This document shows, in pieces, positions 8,224 to 17,039 of a DNA stretch of 36,375 nt. The stretch's first letter is position 1; each line of letters starts with the position of its first letter. The stretch comes from SAR202 cluster bacterium (GTDB taxonomy: Bacteria > Chloroflexota > Dehalococcoidia > UBA3495), in the NCBI GenBank assembly GCA_009392775.1, contig VFFT01000055.1, positions 1 through 36,375 on the forward strand. The letters are read 5' to 3'. Under the pieces are notes generated by a model. It was not told the DNA's origin, ran no database searches, and worked only from the letters and a program-made list of their open reading frames with translations. Position numbers and translations under genes: made by a program.

Positions 8224-8940
8224 TTATATGCCAACAAGATATGATCGTTTTTCTAGCGAAAGAGATGCAGTCTGGCAATTGCTACTGTTGCTGTGCATTA
8301 TTTCCTTTAGTGCTGCTAATTTGTCAGGTCGGATAGTTGACACTTTATCGGCTAATGAATAAGCATGATTTAATAATTGGTCATCCTCTACTATTCGAGA
8401 AACGATTCTAGATCTTAAAGCGTTGTTAGAGTCGAACCTATCTCCCGTCAAAAGGATATCGAGTGCTGTGGGAATTCCTGTAACTCGTGGTAATGTTTGT
8501 GTTCCACCAGCTGCTGGTATCATTCCTAAATGCGTTTCGGGCATAGCAAAGACAGTACTTTTACCGGCGATTCGGATATCACTTAATAGAGCTATTTCCA
8601 ACCCAGAGCCGATACAATATCCGTGCACAGCTGCAATTATGGGTTTAGGTAGTGCTACCATTTCTCCCCACACATCTCTCTGCCACCTAACATAGCGAGC
8701 GACTGCCTGAGAAGGGGCGCTGCCAAATTCTGTCAAGTCGGCACCGGCACAGAAGGCCGAGCCTTCTCCAGCGATTATTAAACACCGAATTTCTTGATCC
8801 TGTTTTATTAAGTGCAATGCCTCAGAGAATTCGTCCCGCATTTGGATGTTATAAGCGTTCAAATATTTCGGGCGATTAAGTGAAATTTGGGCCGTATGGT
8901 TAGTTGTTGTGAGTCTAATGGTGGAATATGTAGAAGGCAT
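8224..8940 (-). CDS. Enoyl-CoA hydratase/isomerase family protein with a short C-terminus
   Basis: 238 aa crotonase-fold protein. The oxyanion loop AFCAGADLTEFG, and both glutamates used by true hydratases, are present: Glu in YCIGSGLEIALL and Glu in MPETHLGMIPAAGGTQTLPR. Hydration of a 2-enoyl-CoA is therefore chemically plausible. Relatives are about 255-265 aa. This one stops soon after LSLEKRSYLVGI and lacks the final EG...FLEKR helix that usually closes the active site. The start is an ATG inside TAATG, sharing one base with the stop of the PHP gene upstream, so the two are translationally coupled. It is third in the minus-strand operon. Confidence 0.85.
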   Translation of the reverse strand: MPSTYSTIRLTTTNHTAQISLNRPKYLNAYNIQMRDEFSEALHLIKQDQEIRCLIIAGEGSAFCAGADLTEFGSAPSQAVARYVRWQRDVWGEMVALPKPIIAAVHGYCIGSGLEIALLSDIRIAGKSTVFAMPETHLGMIPAAGGTQTLPRVTGIPTALDILLTGDRFDSNNALRSRIVSRIVEDDQLLNHAYSLADKVSTIRPDKLAALKEIMHSNSSNCQTASLSLEKRSYLVGI

Positions 8941-9485
8941 TACAGATGCGCTCCTGAAGCTCGTTTATACAGTTGGTCGAGGCTGACTTCCGTATATCTA
9001 AGGCCTATGTTTTCGATATTGTGCGCGTCGCTAACTTTTACGGTCATTAGATCGTATTCGTCGGCTACACTCTGCACTTGTTGCTTTCTAATGTGCCAGT
9101 TATGAATGTAGTTGTCTATTTCGATAGCGTGGATGTTCTCCTCGATGATTATGTTGGGACTGTAATATCCAGGGTGGCAATATATTCTAAATGTGTCACC
9201 GCTATCCAGAAACAATTCGGTTACTTGATATTCGTCAAATGGACTATTTGGAGGCCTGACCTCTATTTCCCATCCAGGAATTACTATAATCTGATCGGGG
9301 AAATGCTCTTCGGCTAATTTGCAAAATTGGAAAGCCCACTCCTTGTTATGGTGGTCGGTTATAGCGATTCCATCGATACCTTTCGATTTTACTTCAGCTA
9401 TAACCTTTTCCACTATTGATAGTGATATCGGTTGAAAATTGAATGCTTCCCAAATATGAGTGTGTAAATCTAATTTTAATTGCAC
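8940..9485 (-). CDS. PHP-domain metal-dependent phosphoesterase-like protein
   Basis: 181 aa. The metal-binding signatures of the PHP fold are visible in order: DLHTHIW (residues 6-12), AITDHHN (about 40-46), a Glu in PGWEIEV, YCHPGYY and SDAHN towards the C-terminus. PHP proteins include histidinol phosphatase, nucleotide phosphoesterases and polymerase-associated exonucleases. This is a compact stand-alone form and the substrate is unknown. It lies 22 nt after one crotonase gene and overlaps the next by one base (TAATG). It is thus embedded in an acyl-CoA operon, where no phosphoesterase step is expected. Confidence 0.85.
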   Translation of the reverse strand: MQLKLDLHTHIWEAFNFQPISLSIVEKVIAEVKSKGIDGIAITDHHNKEWAFQFCKLAEEHFPDQIIVIPGWEIEVRPPNSPFDEYQVTELFLDSGDTFRIYCHPGYYSPNIIIEENIHAIEIDNYIHNWHIRKQQVQSVADEYDLMTVKVSDAHNIENIGLRYTEVSLDQLYKRASGAHL

Positions 9486-9507
9486 TTAGTAATATCCTTT
9501 TGTGTAG

Positions 9508-10284
9508 TTATTCCCCTTTAAATATTGGAGGGCGCTTTTCCAAGAAAGATTTTATTCCTTCCGATCTGTCGTATGTGCTTTGTAGGATGACATTAAGATC
9601 TGTCTCCAATCTCAATCCATCAGTAAGATTTATTTCCATTCCGCTATAGACTGCCTCTTTGGCGTATTGGTTTGCAATGGTGGCACCAGAGGCAATTAAT
9701 GAAGCTAGTTCGCTAGTTGTGTTTTCAAGAATGTCGTTTTTGACCACCTTGTTTACTAAACCTATGGACAGAGCTTCTTGAGCGTCTACGATTCTTCCAG
9801 TCAGTAGCATATCCATGGTCCAGGAAGTTCCTATAACACGAGGCAATCTTTGCGTGCCACCATCTATAGGAAATGCAGACCCGTTATAGAGGTCGTTACA
9901 CCGGAAGCGAGTTGACGTGTTGCAAATTCTAATGTCCGCGCAGAGAGCTATTTCCAATCCATGTTCCATAGCGTCCCCGTTGATACTTGCAATAGTAGGT
10001 ACTCGGAGCCGAGTTAAATTATCAGAAATATTTAAGTCGTGTAAGATTTGTCTGCGTTCACGAATGGACAATTCTGAACTAATCTGTGTTCTCCCTATAG
10101 AAAATACAGGTCCTGTGGCAGAAATTACTACTACAGCGATGTTCTCATCTTCATTTAACTTAATGAAAATAGCGTTAAGTGTGCTGGCCATACCTTCATC
10201 TATGATGTTTCCTTCAGAAGGATTATTTAGTATTACAGTGGCGATCCGGTCTTTAATGGTCACGTATGCTGTATCGTTGTTCAT
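9508..10284 (-). CDS. Divergent enoyl-CoA hydratase/isomerase family protein
   Basis: 258 aa, full length for the crotonase family, ending in the usual EGIKSFLEKRPPIFKGE. It is the first gene of the minus-strand operon. It differs from the operon's other crotonase at active-site positions. The usual FCAGAD oxyanion loop reads FSIGRTQ. The first catalytic glutamate is kept (EHGLEIALCAD). The second falls in RFRCNDLYNG, where the normal PE pair is Asn-Asp. Family members with altered glutamates are often isomerases or hydrolases rather than hydratases, so the reaction is open. The ATG at 10284 has no strong Shine-Dalgarno. Confidence 0.82.
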   Translation of the reverse strand: MNNDTAYVTIKDRIATVILNNPSEGNIIDEGMASTLNAIFIKLNEDENIAVVVISATGPVFSIGRTQISSELSIRERRQILHDLNISDNLTRLRVPTIASINGDAMEHGLEIALCADIRICNTSTRFRCNDLYNGSAFPIDGGTQRLPRVIGTSWTMDMLLTGRIVDAQEALSIGLVNKVVKNDILENTTSELASLIASGATIANQYAKEAVYSGMEINLTDGLRLETDLNVILQSTYDRSEGIKSFLEKRPPIFKGE

Positions 10285-10346
10285 AGGTGTTCTCTATCTG
10301 GTGAAATCTAATGGTTTAGTAGAAATGTTAATGTTCGGTTTATCTC

Positions 10347-10375
10347 TTGACAAGTGGGGCATGCTTATTTACGAT
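10347..10375 (+). promoter_or_regulatory. Sigma-70 promoter for groES-groEL
   Basis: TTGACA (10347-10352), a 17 nt spacer and TACGAT (10370-10375) give a good match about 90 nt upstream of groES. No CIRCE element (TTAGCACTC-N9-GAGTGCTAA) is present between here and groES. A short imperfect dyad, CGTTACT...AGTAAACG (10433-10450), lies just before the ribosome-binding site. Confidence 0.55.
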
Positions 10376-10465
10376 AATTTGGCACATTTGCGTGGAATAC
10401 GATATGTGTGAAATCGCATGTAATAAACAGAACGTTACTGTGAGTAAACGAATAAGGAGGCAAAA

Positions 10466-10765
10466 GTGGTAACCAAAGTAACGCTTCAACCGTTGGGCGA
10501 AAGAGTGATTGTGAAGCCTAGCGAACAAGAGTCAACAACCAAAGGTGGAATATTTCTTCCGGATACGGCTAAAGAGAAGCCACAGGAAGGAGAGGTCGTG
10601 GCGGTGGGCCCTGGCAGAGTCACCGATGATGGAACTCGGGTTGCCATGGAACTTAGCGCAGGTGATAAGGTAATCTACTCAAAATACGCTGGTACTGAAT
10701 ACAAGGACGGCGACGACGAGTATCTCATCCTGCGTGAAAGCGATGTTTTAGCAAAAATATCATAA
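10466..10765 (+). CDS. groES: Co-chaperonin GroES
   Basis: 99 aa, standard length. GroES caps the GroEL ring to form the folding chamber. Family hallmarks: [16 protein letters not shown] at the N-terminus, the mobile loop around [28 protein letters not shown], and the C-terminal KYAGTEYKD / [13 protein letters not shown]. The start is GTG at 10466, backed by AAGGAGG (10454-10460) five nt upstream. groEL follows after 35 nt, so the two form the usual bicistronic operon under the promoter at 10347-10375. Confidence 0.97.
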   Translation: MVTKVTLQPLGERVIVKPSEQESTTKGGIFLPDTAKEKPQEGEVVAVGPGRVTDDGTRVAMELSAGDKVIYSKYAGTEYKDGDDEYLILRESDVLAKIS

Positions 10766-10782
10766 TTGTAAAAGTAGATTAG

Positions 10783-12420
<1,638 letters not shown>

Positions 12421-12455
12421 TCTAGACCTAGCCTTAAGGTATGGAGAGTTTAGTT

Positions 12456-12490
12456 ATAGCCGTCCCGCAATCGCGGGACGGCTATTTTTA
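12456..12490 (+). terminator. Rho-independent terminator after groEL
   Basis: A perfect 13-bp stem, ATAGCCGTCCCGC (12456-12468) and GCGGGACGGCTAT (12473-12485), closes a 4-nt loop and is followed by a T-run (TTTTTA, overlapping the stem end). It separates groEL from the CoA-transferase locus. Confidence 0.93.
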
Positions 12491-12506
12491 GAAATTGCAA
12501 AATATT

Positions 12507-12535
12507 CGGACACAAAGAAAATAGTGTTGTATGAT
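12507..12535 (+). promoter_or_regulatory. Probable sigma-70 promoter for the CoA-transferase locus
   Basis: CGGACA (12507-12512), a 17 nt spacer and TATGAT (12530-12535) lie between the groEL terminator and the first CoA-transferase gene. The predicted leader is about 20 nt. The -35 matches at four of six positions, the -10 at five of six. Confidence 0.4.
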
Positions 12536-12561
12536 CTTCATCAGGACTGAATGGAGGTGTT

Positions 12562-13248
12562 ATGGCCGGTAGGAAAGTTTACGCCTCGTCGGATAGCGCT
12601 CTAGCGGATGTATTTAGTGGCGCTACCTTATTGATCGGCGGTGTCTCACACCATGGTATACCAAACAATTTAATTGAAGCTGTAGCATCAAAGGATATAT
12701 CTGGATTGGTATGTGTATTTTCTCCGTGTGCCGATCATAGTGATCTCCCACTTGGTGCCTTAGATCCACTGCTTGAAAAAGGTCAGATATCCCGACTAAT
12801 TACCGCTTTCCCTTATTATCAAAATACAGGCAGTTTAATTGAGTCTCAATGGAATTCGGGACACTTGTCGATAGAAGTGATACCCCAGGGACTATTATCC
12901 GAGAGATTACGTGCGGGTGGGGCTGGGTTAGGCGGTGTGTTTAGTCCGGTGGGGGTAAACACTTCTTTATCTGATAGTTACGAGATTCAGGAGATTGACG
13001 GGAAGCAATGCCTTTTTCTTGAGGCGTTGCGAGCGGACTTTGCTTTGATCAGGGCCCACCAGTCCGATGAATTGGGAAACTTGGTATACAAAGGAATCGA
13101 AAGAAACTGGGGGCCTGTCATGGCTATGGCAGCCGACATAACGATTGCTGAAGTGACAGATATTCTCGAGGCAGGCGATTTGGATCCGGAATTGATTATA
13201 ACCCCTGGTATTTTTGTGAATCGATTAGTTCAGTCTGCGCGATCATAG
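12562..13248 (+). CDS. CoA-transferase subunit A, divergent copy (A1)
   Basis: 228 aa, a family I CoA-transferase alpha-type subunit (3-oxoacid CoA-transferase A-like). It shows LLIGGVSHHGIP (about residues 22-33), RLRAGGAGLGGVFSPVGVNT and LRADFALIRAHQSDELGNLV, ending with PGIFVNRLV. Compared with the A domain of the next gene it is less canonical: the usual NNAG-like stretch is FSPCADH, and AFYTPTGVGT is GVFSPVGVNT. It should pair with a B subunit to move CoA between acids. The ribosome-binding site GGAGG (12553-12557) is unusually close, 4 nt before the ATG. It is first in the locus, 20 nt before the fused gene. Confidence 0.85.
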   Translation: MAGRKVYASSDSALADVFSGATLLIGGVSHHGIPNNLIEAVASKDISGLVCVFSPCADHSDLPLGALDPLLEKGQISRLITAFPYYQNTGSLIESQWNSGHLSIEVIPQGLLSERLRAGGAGLGGVFSPVGVNTSLSDSYEIQEIDGKQCLFLEALRADFALIRAHQSDELGNLVYKGIERNWGPVMAMAADITIAEVTDILEAGDLDPELIITPGIFVNRLVQSARS

Positions 13249-13268
13249 ATAGATGGTAGGTTCGATAT

Positions 13269-14648
13269 ATGGTTGATAGGAAGACACTAACTTTAGATGA
13301 ATTGGCACTTCGTATAACTAGAGAAGTAATGCCAGGAGATCTTGTCGCTGTTGGAAATGGCATGCCAGATGCAATTAGCAAACGTTTATCAAATGAACTC
13401 CCTGCTTGGGTAATAGATGGACTTGGATCGCTAACGGTTACAGATGGTGTTGGTAACTCTGTAGATAACATACAGGGTGGTTCCGTTCATAGTATTAGCG
13501 ACGTAGCATCTATGATGCATGGAGGACATGTTGATATCGCGATTGTTGAAGCTGGTGAGGTGACTGCATCGGGAGATATAGTTTCGTTGTCGACTCTGGG
13601 TGCAAGTAGTTTGTCAGCGCCTGGATGGTCAGTGGATTTACTTGATAATTCTAAGCGAGTAATAGCCGTTGCAAGACATTTCAACAGTAATGGAGAGAGT
13701 GTTTTGAGAGGTACTTGCAGTGTTAACCCTGATGGTGTGGGTTGTGTTGATATGATAATTACTGACATTGCTGTACTGGAAGTAAGTGATAATGGATTCG
13801 TTTTAAAAGAATTAGCTACTGGTTGGTCTATTGATGATTTGACGACCGTACCAGGTATGCAAATTGAAGCAGCACAATCACTGACCGATATTACGCTTGG
13901 GATAGATGAAAAACCGCGTATCTCTAAATTGTATGAGACAGGCGTTGCAGCAATGGCTGATTTACCTGATGGTGCTACAGTTATGATAGATGGATTTGCT
14001 GGTCCTGGAGGAATGCCCCATTATCTGTTAGTTTCGTTGCGGGACCATGGAGCCAGAGGGCTTACTATAATCGGGAATACAGCTGGAATAGCAAGAGTAG
14101 TAAATTTTGGAACGCCAGCTGGCCAACAAGCGATTGACCATACGTTGTTGATAGATAACGGCCAGGTATCTAAAGCGGTTGCATCGTATCCAGTCTCTCC
14201 TTCAGCTTCTCGCCCTACCGCTTTTGAGTTGGCGTACAGAAGAGGAGATGTCGACTTGGAGCTAGTCCCTCAGGGAACCCTGGCAGAGCGACTACGTTCG
14301 GGTGGTGCTGGAATAGCTGCTTTTTATACTCCGACAGGCGTCGGGACCTTAATAGCAGAAGGGAAAGAATCTAGGATAATCAACGGCAAAGAATACATAT
14401 TAGAGAAGGGGTTAAGGGCCGACTTTTGTATCATAAGGGGTTATAAAGCGGACAAACTCGGCAACGTAATATACAAGGGTACTTCAAGAAATTTCAATCC
14501 GGTTATGGCTCCTGCTGCTGATATAACCATTGTCGAAGTGGATGAGGTAGTAGAAGTTGGAGATTTGGGGCCCGATGAAATTGTCACTCCTGGCGTATAT
14601 ATAGACAGAATAGTTATTAGACCGACGGATTTCTCTCCATACGAATAA
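13269..14648 (+). CDS. Fused CoA-transferase: degenerate B domain (B1) joined to a canonical A domain (A2)
   Basis: 459 aa, about twice one subunit. Residues 1-213 align with the B subunit encoded downstream: LTLDELALRITREVMPGD, MMHGGHVDIAIVEAGEV, MIITDIAVL and VLKELATGWSIDDL all have counterparts. Residues from about 222 form an A subunit: GATVMIDGFAGPGGMPHYL, GNTAGIARVV, RLRSGGAGIAAFYTPTGVGT and LRADFCIIRGYKADKLGNVI. The catalytic Glu of B subunits lies in a SExG motif. Here that position reads IDGLGSL, aligned to HSESGVL downstream, so the glutamate is replaced by Gly. About 14 residues after it are also missing. The B half is therefore probably inactive in CoA transfer and may be structural or bind a ligand, while the A half looks sound. 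Order and overlap suggest an ancestral A-B tandem duplication followed by loss of the B1 stop. Natural fusions of the opposite order (A-B) exist in SCOT. Confidence 0.85.
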   Translation: MVDRKTLTLDELALRITREVMPGDLVAVGNGMPDAISKRLSNELPAWVIDGLGSLTVTDGVGNSVDNIQGGSVHSISDVASMMHGGHVDIAIVEAGEVTASGDIVSLSTLGASSLSAPGWSVDLLDNSKRVIAVARHFNSNGESVLRGTCSVNPDGVGCVDMIITDIAVLEVSDNGFVLKELATGWSIDDLTTVPGMQIEAAQSLTDITLGIDEKPRISKLYETGVAAMADLPDGATVMIDGFAGPGGMPHYLLVSLRDHGARGLTIIGNTAGIARVVNFGTPAGQQAIDHTLLIDNGQVSKAVASYPVSPSASRPTAFELAYRRGDVDLELVPQGTLAERLRSGGAGIAAFYTPTGVGTLIAEGKESRIINGKEYILEKGLRADFCIIRGYKADKLGNVIYKGTSRNFNPVMAPAADITIVEVDEVVEVGDLGPDEIVTPGVYIDRIVIRPTDFSPYE

Positions 14649-14672
14649 TTAGCATGGATTAAGGCGAGCTTT

Positions 14673-15344
14673 ATGATAGAGGATAAGGAAAGATTACCTA
14701 GAGAAGTAGTTGCTATGCGGGTAGCAAAAGAATTGCCAGACGGTGGGTATGTGAATCTGGGAATTGGTATACCTACTCTCGTTTCTACTTTTGTGTCTGA
14801 TGAAAGTATGGTCTTCTACCATAGTGAGAGTGGTGTTCTCAATTGTGGCCCATTAGCTGATGAAGATAATCAAGATATCGACCTGATAAACGCTGGAGGG
14901 CAGTTCTTGGCTACTGTTCCTGGCATGGCTTTCTTCAGTTCAGTTGATGGATTTGCCATGATAAGAGGAGGGCATGTTGATGTTACTGTCCTTGGAGCAC
15001 ATCAAGTGTCGGCAAAAGGAGATCTAGCTAATTGGATGTTACCAGAAAGAGGCGTAGGTAACATTGGTGGTGCGATGGATTTGGCAGCTGGTGCTAAGCA
15101 GGTGATAGTAGCCATGGAACATACTGATCGTAGCAATAACTCAAAAATAGTAGATGAGTGCACTTTCCCAATTACCGGAAAAGAATGTGTATCATTGATA
15201 GTAACCGACATTGCGGTTATGGCTCCAACACACGACGGGCTGGTTTTAAAAGAGATAGCGCCTGGATGGAGTGTAGAAGAAGTGCAATCTGTTACTGCAG
15301 CCCATTTGATAGTGACTGAGGATGTCAAAGAATATGAGTTATAG
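14673..15344 (+). CDS. CoA-transferase subunit B, canonical copy (B2)
   Basis: 223 aa beta-type subunit of the 3-oxoacid CoA-transferase family. The catalytic motif is intact: FYHSESGVLNCG (about residues 45-56), whose Glu forms the glutamyl-CoA thioester. The rest is textbook: VNLGIGIPTLVSTFV, INAGGQFLATVPGMAFF, MIRGGHVDVTVLGAHQVS, GVGNIGGAMDLAAGAKQVIV and LVLKEIAPGWSVEEVQ. It most likely pairs with the A2 half of the preceding fused protein, and perhaps also with A1. Its ATG lies 24 nt after the fusion gene, in the same operon. The acid substrate cannot be named from sequence; acetoacetate and related 3-oxoacids are only the best-known cases. Confidence 0.92.
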   Translation: MIEDKERLPREVVAMRVAKELPDGGYVNLGIGIPTLVSTFVSDESMVFYHSESGVLNCGPLADEDNQDIDLINAGGQFLATVPGMAFFSSVDGFAMIRGGHVDVTVLGAHQVSAKGDLANWMLPERGVGNIGGAMDLAAGAKQVIVAMEHTDRSNNSKIVDECTFPITGKECVSLIVTDIAVMAPTHDGLVLKEIAPGWSVEEVQSVTAAHLIVTEDVKEYEL

Positions 15345-15382
15345 CAATAGGAACTATTTTCCATACGTCTCGTCTTCGTTGA

Positions 15383-15405
15383 CTTAGCATATGCCGGGTG
15401 CTAAG
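15383..15405. repeat. Inverted repeat in the gap between the CoA-transferase locus and thiG
   Basis: CTTAGCA (15383-15389) and TGCTAAG (15399-15405) are perfect reverse complements around a 9-nt loop. The half-sites resemble the outer ends of CIRCE, but the spacing is too short for CIRCE. The 233-nt gap (15345-15577) also holds a TATAAT and a second, stronger hairpin. No TPP-riboswitch signature was found in it. Confidence 0.35.
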
Positions 15406-15512
15406 CTGGCCCAAGTGCAGGAAGTGTATAGCAAGAGAATCGTGTGGACGTATACTAAGGATGTATAACTTTGGGAGAAATTGGCTAGCTCAGACTGTTA
15501 ATGAGCAACTAA

Positions 15513-15518
15513 TATAAT
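15513..15518 (+). promoter_or_regulatory. Possible -10 box of a thiGES promoter
   Basis: A perfect TATAAT lies 60 nt before thiG. The -35 region at 17-18 nt is poor. If used, transcription would start near the foot of the hairpin at 15521-15552. Confidence 0.3.
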
Positions 15519-15520
15519 AT

Positions 15521-15552
15521 AAGGGCCGCTGACATGTATGTTGGCGGTCCTT
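15521..15552 (+). promoter_or_regulatory. Leader hairpin upstream of thiG
   Basis: AAGGGCCGC (15521-15529) pairs with GCGGTCCTT (15544-15552) with one G-U, and the inner bases continue the stem (TGACA with TGTTG, including wobbles) up to a small loop. It ends 12 nt before the AAGGAG ribosome-binding site of thiG. The T-run after it is poor (TTGTATC), so it is either a weak terminator of the CoA-transferase operon or a structured thi leader. Confidence 0.45.
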
Positions 15553-15577
15553 GTATCAGTGGTCAAGGAGATAAAGA

Positions 15578-16357
15578 ATGTCTGATGATCTGGTTATCGG
15601 CGGTAAAACCTTTAAATCTCGATTGATAGTTGGGACCGGTAGATACCGAAGTATGGAAGATATGGTACAGGCACTTGAATCGTCTGGTACAGAGATGGTT
15701 ACGGTAGCTATAAGACGGTTGGATTTAGATAATCCAAATGAGAAGACTATTTTGGATTATATCGACTGGGATAAATACAATATTCTACCTAATACAGCCG
15801 GATGTCAGACTGTTGAAGAAGCCGTCTTTGTTGCAAAGCTTGGCAGGGAAGTTGCGAAGACAGATTTTGTTAAATTAGAAGTTATCCCTGATCCCCAATA
15901 CTTATTTCCAGATCCTGCAGCTACTCTCGAGGCAGCTAAGCAATTAGTCTCCGACGGGTTCATTGTGTTGCCGTACATACACGCTGACCCCATGCTGGCT
16001 ATAAGGCTTGAAGAAGCAGGGTGTGCTACTGTTATGCCTCTGGGATCAGCTATTGGATCTGGTCAAGGTATACATACAGTAGAGGAAGTAAGGATAATAA
16101 TTGAAAGAGCAAACGTTCCGGTCGTGGTGGATGCAGGTTTGGCCGTTCCATCGGACGCTGCTAAAGCTTTGGAAATAGGTGCTGATGCCGTTCTGGTTAA
16201 TACTGCAATAGCACAAGCTGAGGATCCTCGGTTGATGGGTGAGGCTTTTAAAAAGGGTGTAGAAGCAGGCCGGAAGGCTTACTTGGCTGGGAGAATACCC
16301 ACTAGAAATTATGCTAATGCTAGTAGTCCAACATCGGATGTTCCGCAACCTCGCTGA
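15578..16357 (+). CDS. thiG: Thiazole synthase ThiG
   Basis: 259 aa TIM-barrel enzyme that builds the thiazole phosphate of thiamine from deoxyxylulose 5-phosphate, dehydroglycine and the thiocarboxylate of ThiS. Visible hallmarks: [12 protein letters not shown] near the N-terminus, [12 protein letters not shown] (about residues 72-83), the Schiff-base lysine Lys99 in [26 protein letters not shown] and the phosphate-binding end [13 protein letters not shown], then [17 protein letters not shown] (15565-15570) lies 7 nt before the ATG. It heads a thiG-thiE-thiS operon with no gaps of note. Partner genes for dehydroglycine supply (thiO or thiH) and thiF are not in this window. Confidence 0.96.
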   Translation: MSDDLVIGGKTFKSRLIVGTGRYRSMEDMVQALESSGTEMVTVAIRRLDLDNPNEKTILDYIDWDKYNILPNTAGCQTVEEAVFVAKLGREVAKTDFVKLEVIPDPQYLFPDPAATLEAAKQLVSDGFIVLPYIHADPMLAIRLEEAGCATVMPLGSAIGSGQGIHTVEEVRIIIERANVPVVVDAGLAVPSDAAKALEIGADAVLVNTAIAQAEDPRLMGEAFKKGVEAGRKAYLAGRIPTRNYANASSPTSDVPQPR

Positions 16358-17002
16358 TTGGCAGTGAAAAAGTTGTTGCGGCTCCCCTGCCTATGTGTAG
16401 TAACTGACTCGCAAAGATATCAGGTAGATACCCTGGTGGACAGTCTCGTCAACGCAGTAAAAGGGGGGGCAGATATGATTCAAATTCGGGAAAAAGATCT
16501 CGAAGATGAAAGTCTGTCCGATCTCATCCGGAATGTTGTTAGAAGCGTAGAGAATACAACACACATTTTGGTAAATGGGAATCCCAAAATCGCATGTGAT
16601 GAAGGAGTCGGAGTACATTTGCCAGAGATGGGTGATTTGGTATCAAATGTTCGCGCTATCATCGGATCAAATGCCCTTGTTGGTAAGTCAGTACATAGTG
16701 TTTACAGTGCCATAGCGGCTGAGAAACAAGGAGCTGACTTTTTGATAGCAGGGACGATGTTTTCGACAAACTCTCACCCTGATAAAATTCCCGAAGGACC
16801 GGATTTAATACGAGCCATGAAGGATTCGGGTGAAGTGTCTATTCCCATATTAGGTATAGGCGGAATTACACCAGATAATGCTCGTATTGTGTTAGATGCC
16901 GGTGCATCTGGAGTTGCTGTGATAGACAGCGTATTGGGTTCTCCTGATCCGAGTGAAGCAGCAAGGCGACTAAAGACTGTGTTGTATGATAGTGTCATAT
17001 GA
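16358..17002 (+). CDS. thiE: Thiamine-phosphate synthase ThiE
   Basis: 214 aa TIM barrel that joins HMP pyrophosphate to thiazole phosphate, giving thiamine phosphate. Motifs: LCVVTDSQ at the N-terminus, GADMIQIREKDLEDE (about residues 36-50) with the diphosphate-binding Arg, ILVNG, VGVHLPE, VGKSVHS, ADFLIAGTMF, and the phosphate-binding end LGIGGITPDN followed by GASGVAVID. The frame begins with a TTG directly after the thiG stop codon (TGA then TTG). A GTG two codons later (16364) is an alternative. No separate Shine-Dalgarno is seen, so translation is presumably coupled to thiG. Confidence 0.94.
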   Translation: MAVKKLLRLPCLCVVTDSQRYQVDTLVDSLVNAVKGGADMIQIREKDLEDESLSDLIRNVVRSVENTTHILVNGNPKIACDEGVGVHLPEMGDLVSNVRAIIGSNALVGKSVHSVYSAIAAEKQGADFLIAGTMFSTNSHPDKIPEGPDLIRAMKDSGEVSIPILGIGGITPDNARIVLDAGASGVAVIDSVLGSPDPSEAARRLKTVLYDSVI

Positions 17003-17039
17003 TTAGGAAATTATAACTTTGAACTGAGGATAGCAATAA

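Noticed and set aside
8177..8237. Longer N-terminus of the acyl-CoA ligase from the TTG at 8237
   Set aside because: It overlaps the previous gene and adds residues not seen in relatives; GGAG before the TTG at 8174 is better.
10376..10465. CIRCE / HrcA operator before groES
   Set aside because: No TTAGCACTC-N9-GAGTGCTAA repeat; only a short imperfect dyad at 10433-10450.
15383..15405. CIRCE-like inverted repeat before thiG
   Set aside because: Half-sites match only at their outer six bases and the spacing is 9 rather than 15 nt between them; the nearby genes are not heat-shock genes.
15484..15512. tRNA-like D-arm sequence (GGCTAGCTCAG...GAGCA)
   Set aside because: The D-stem GCTC/GAGC is present, but no acceptor stem, anticodon stem or T-arm follows, so it is a chance likeness.
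15345..15577. TPP riboswitch expected before thiG
   Set aside because: The conserved CTGAGA and ACCTGA-type segments are not found in the order or spacing needed.
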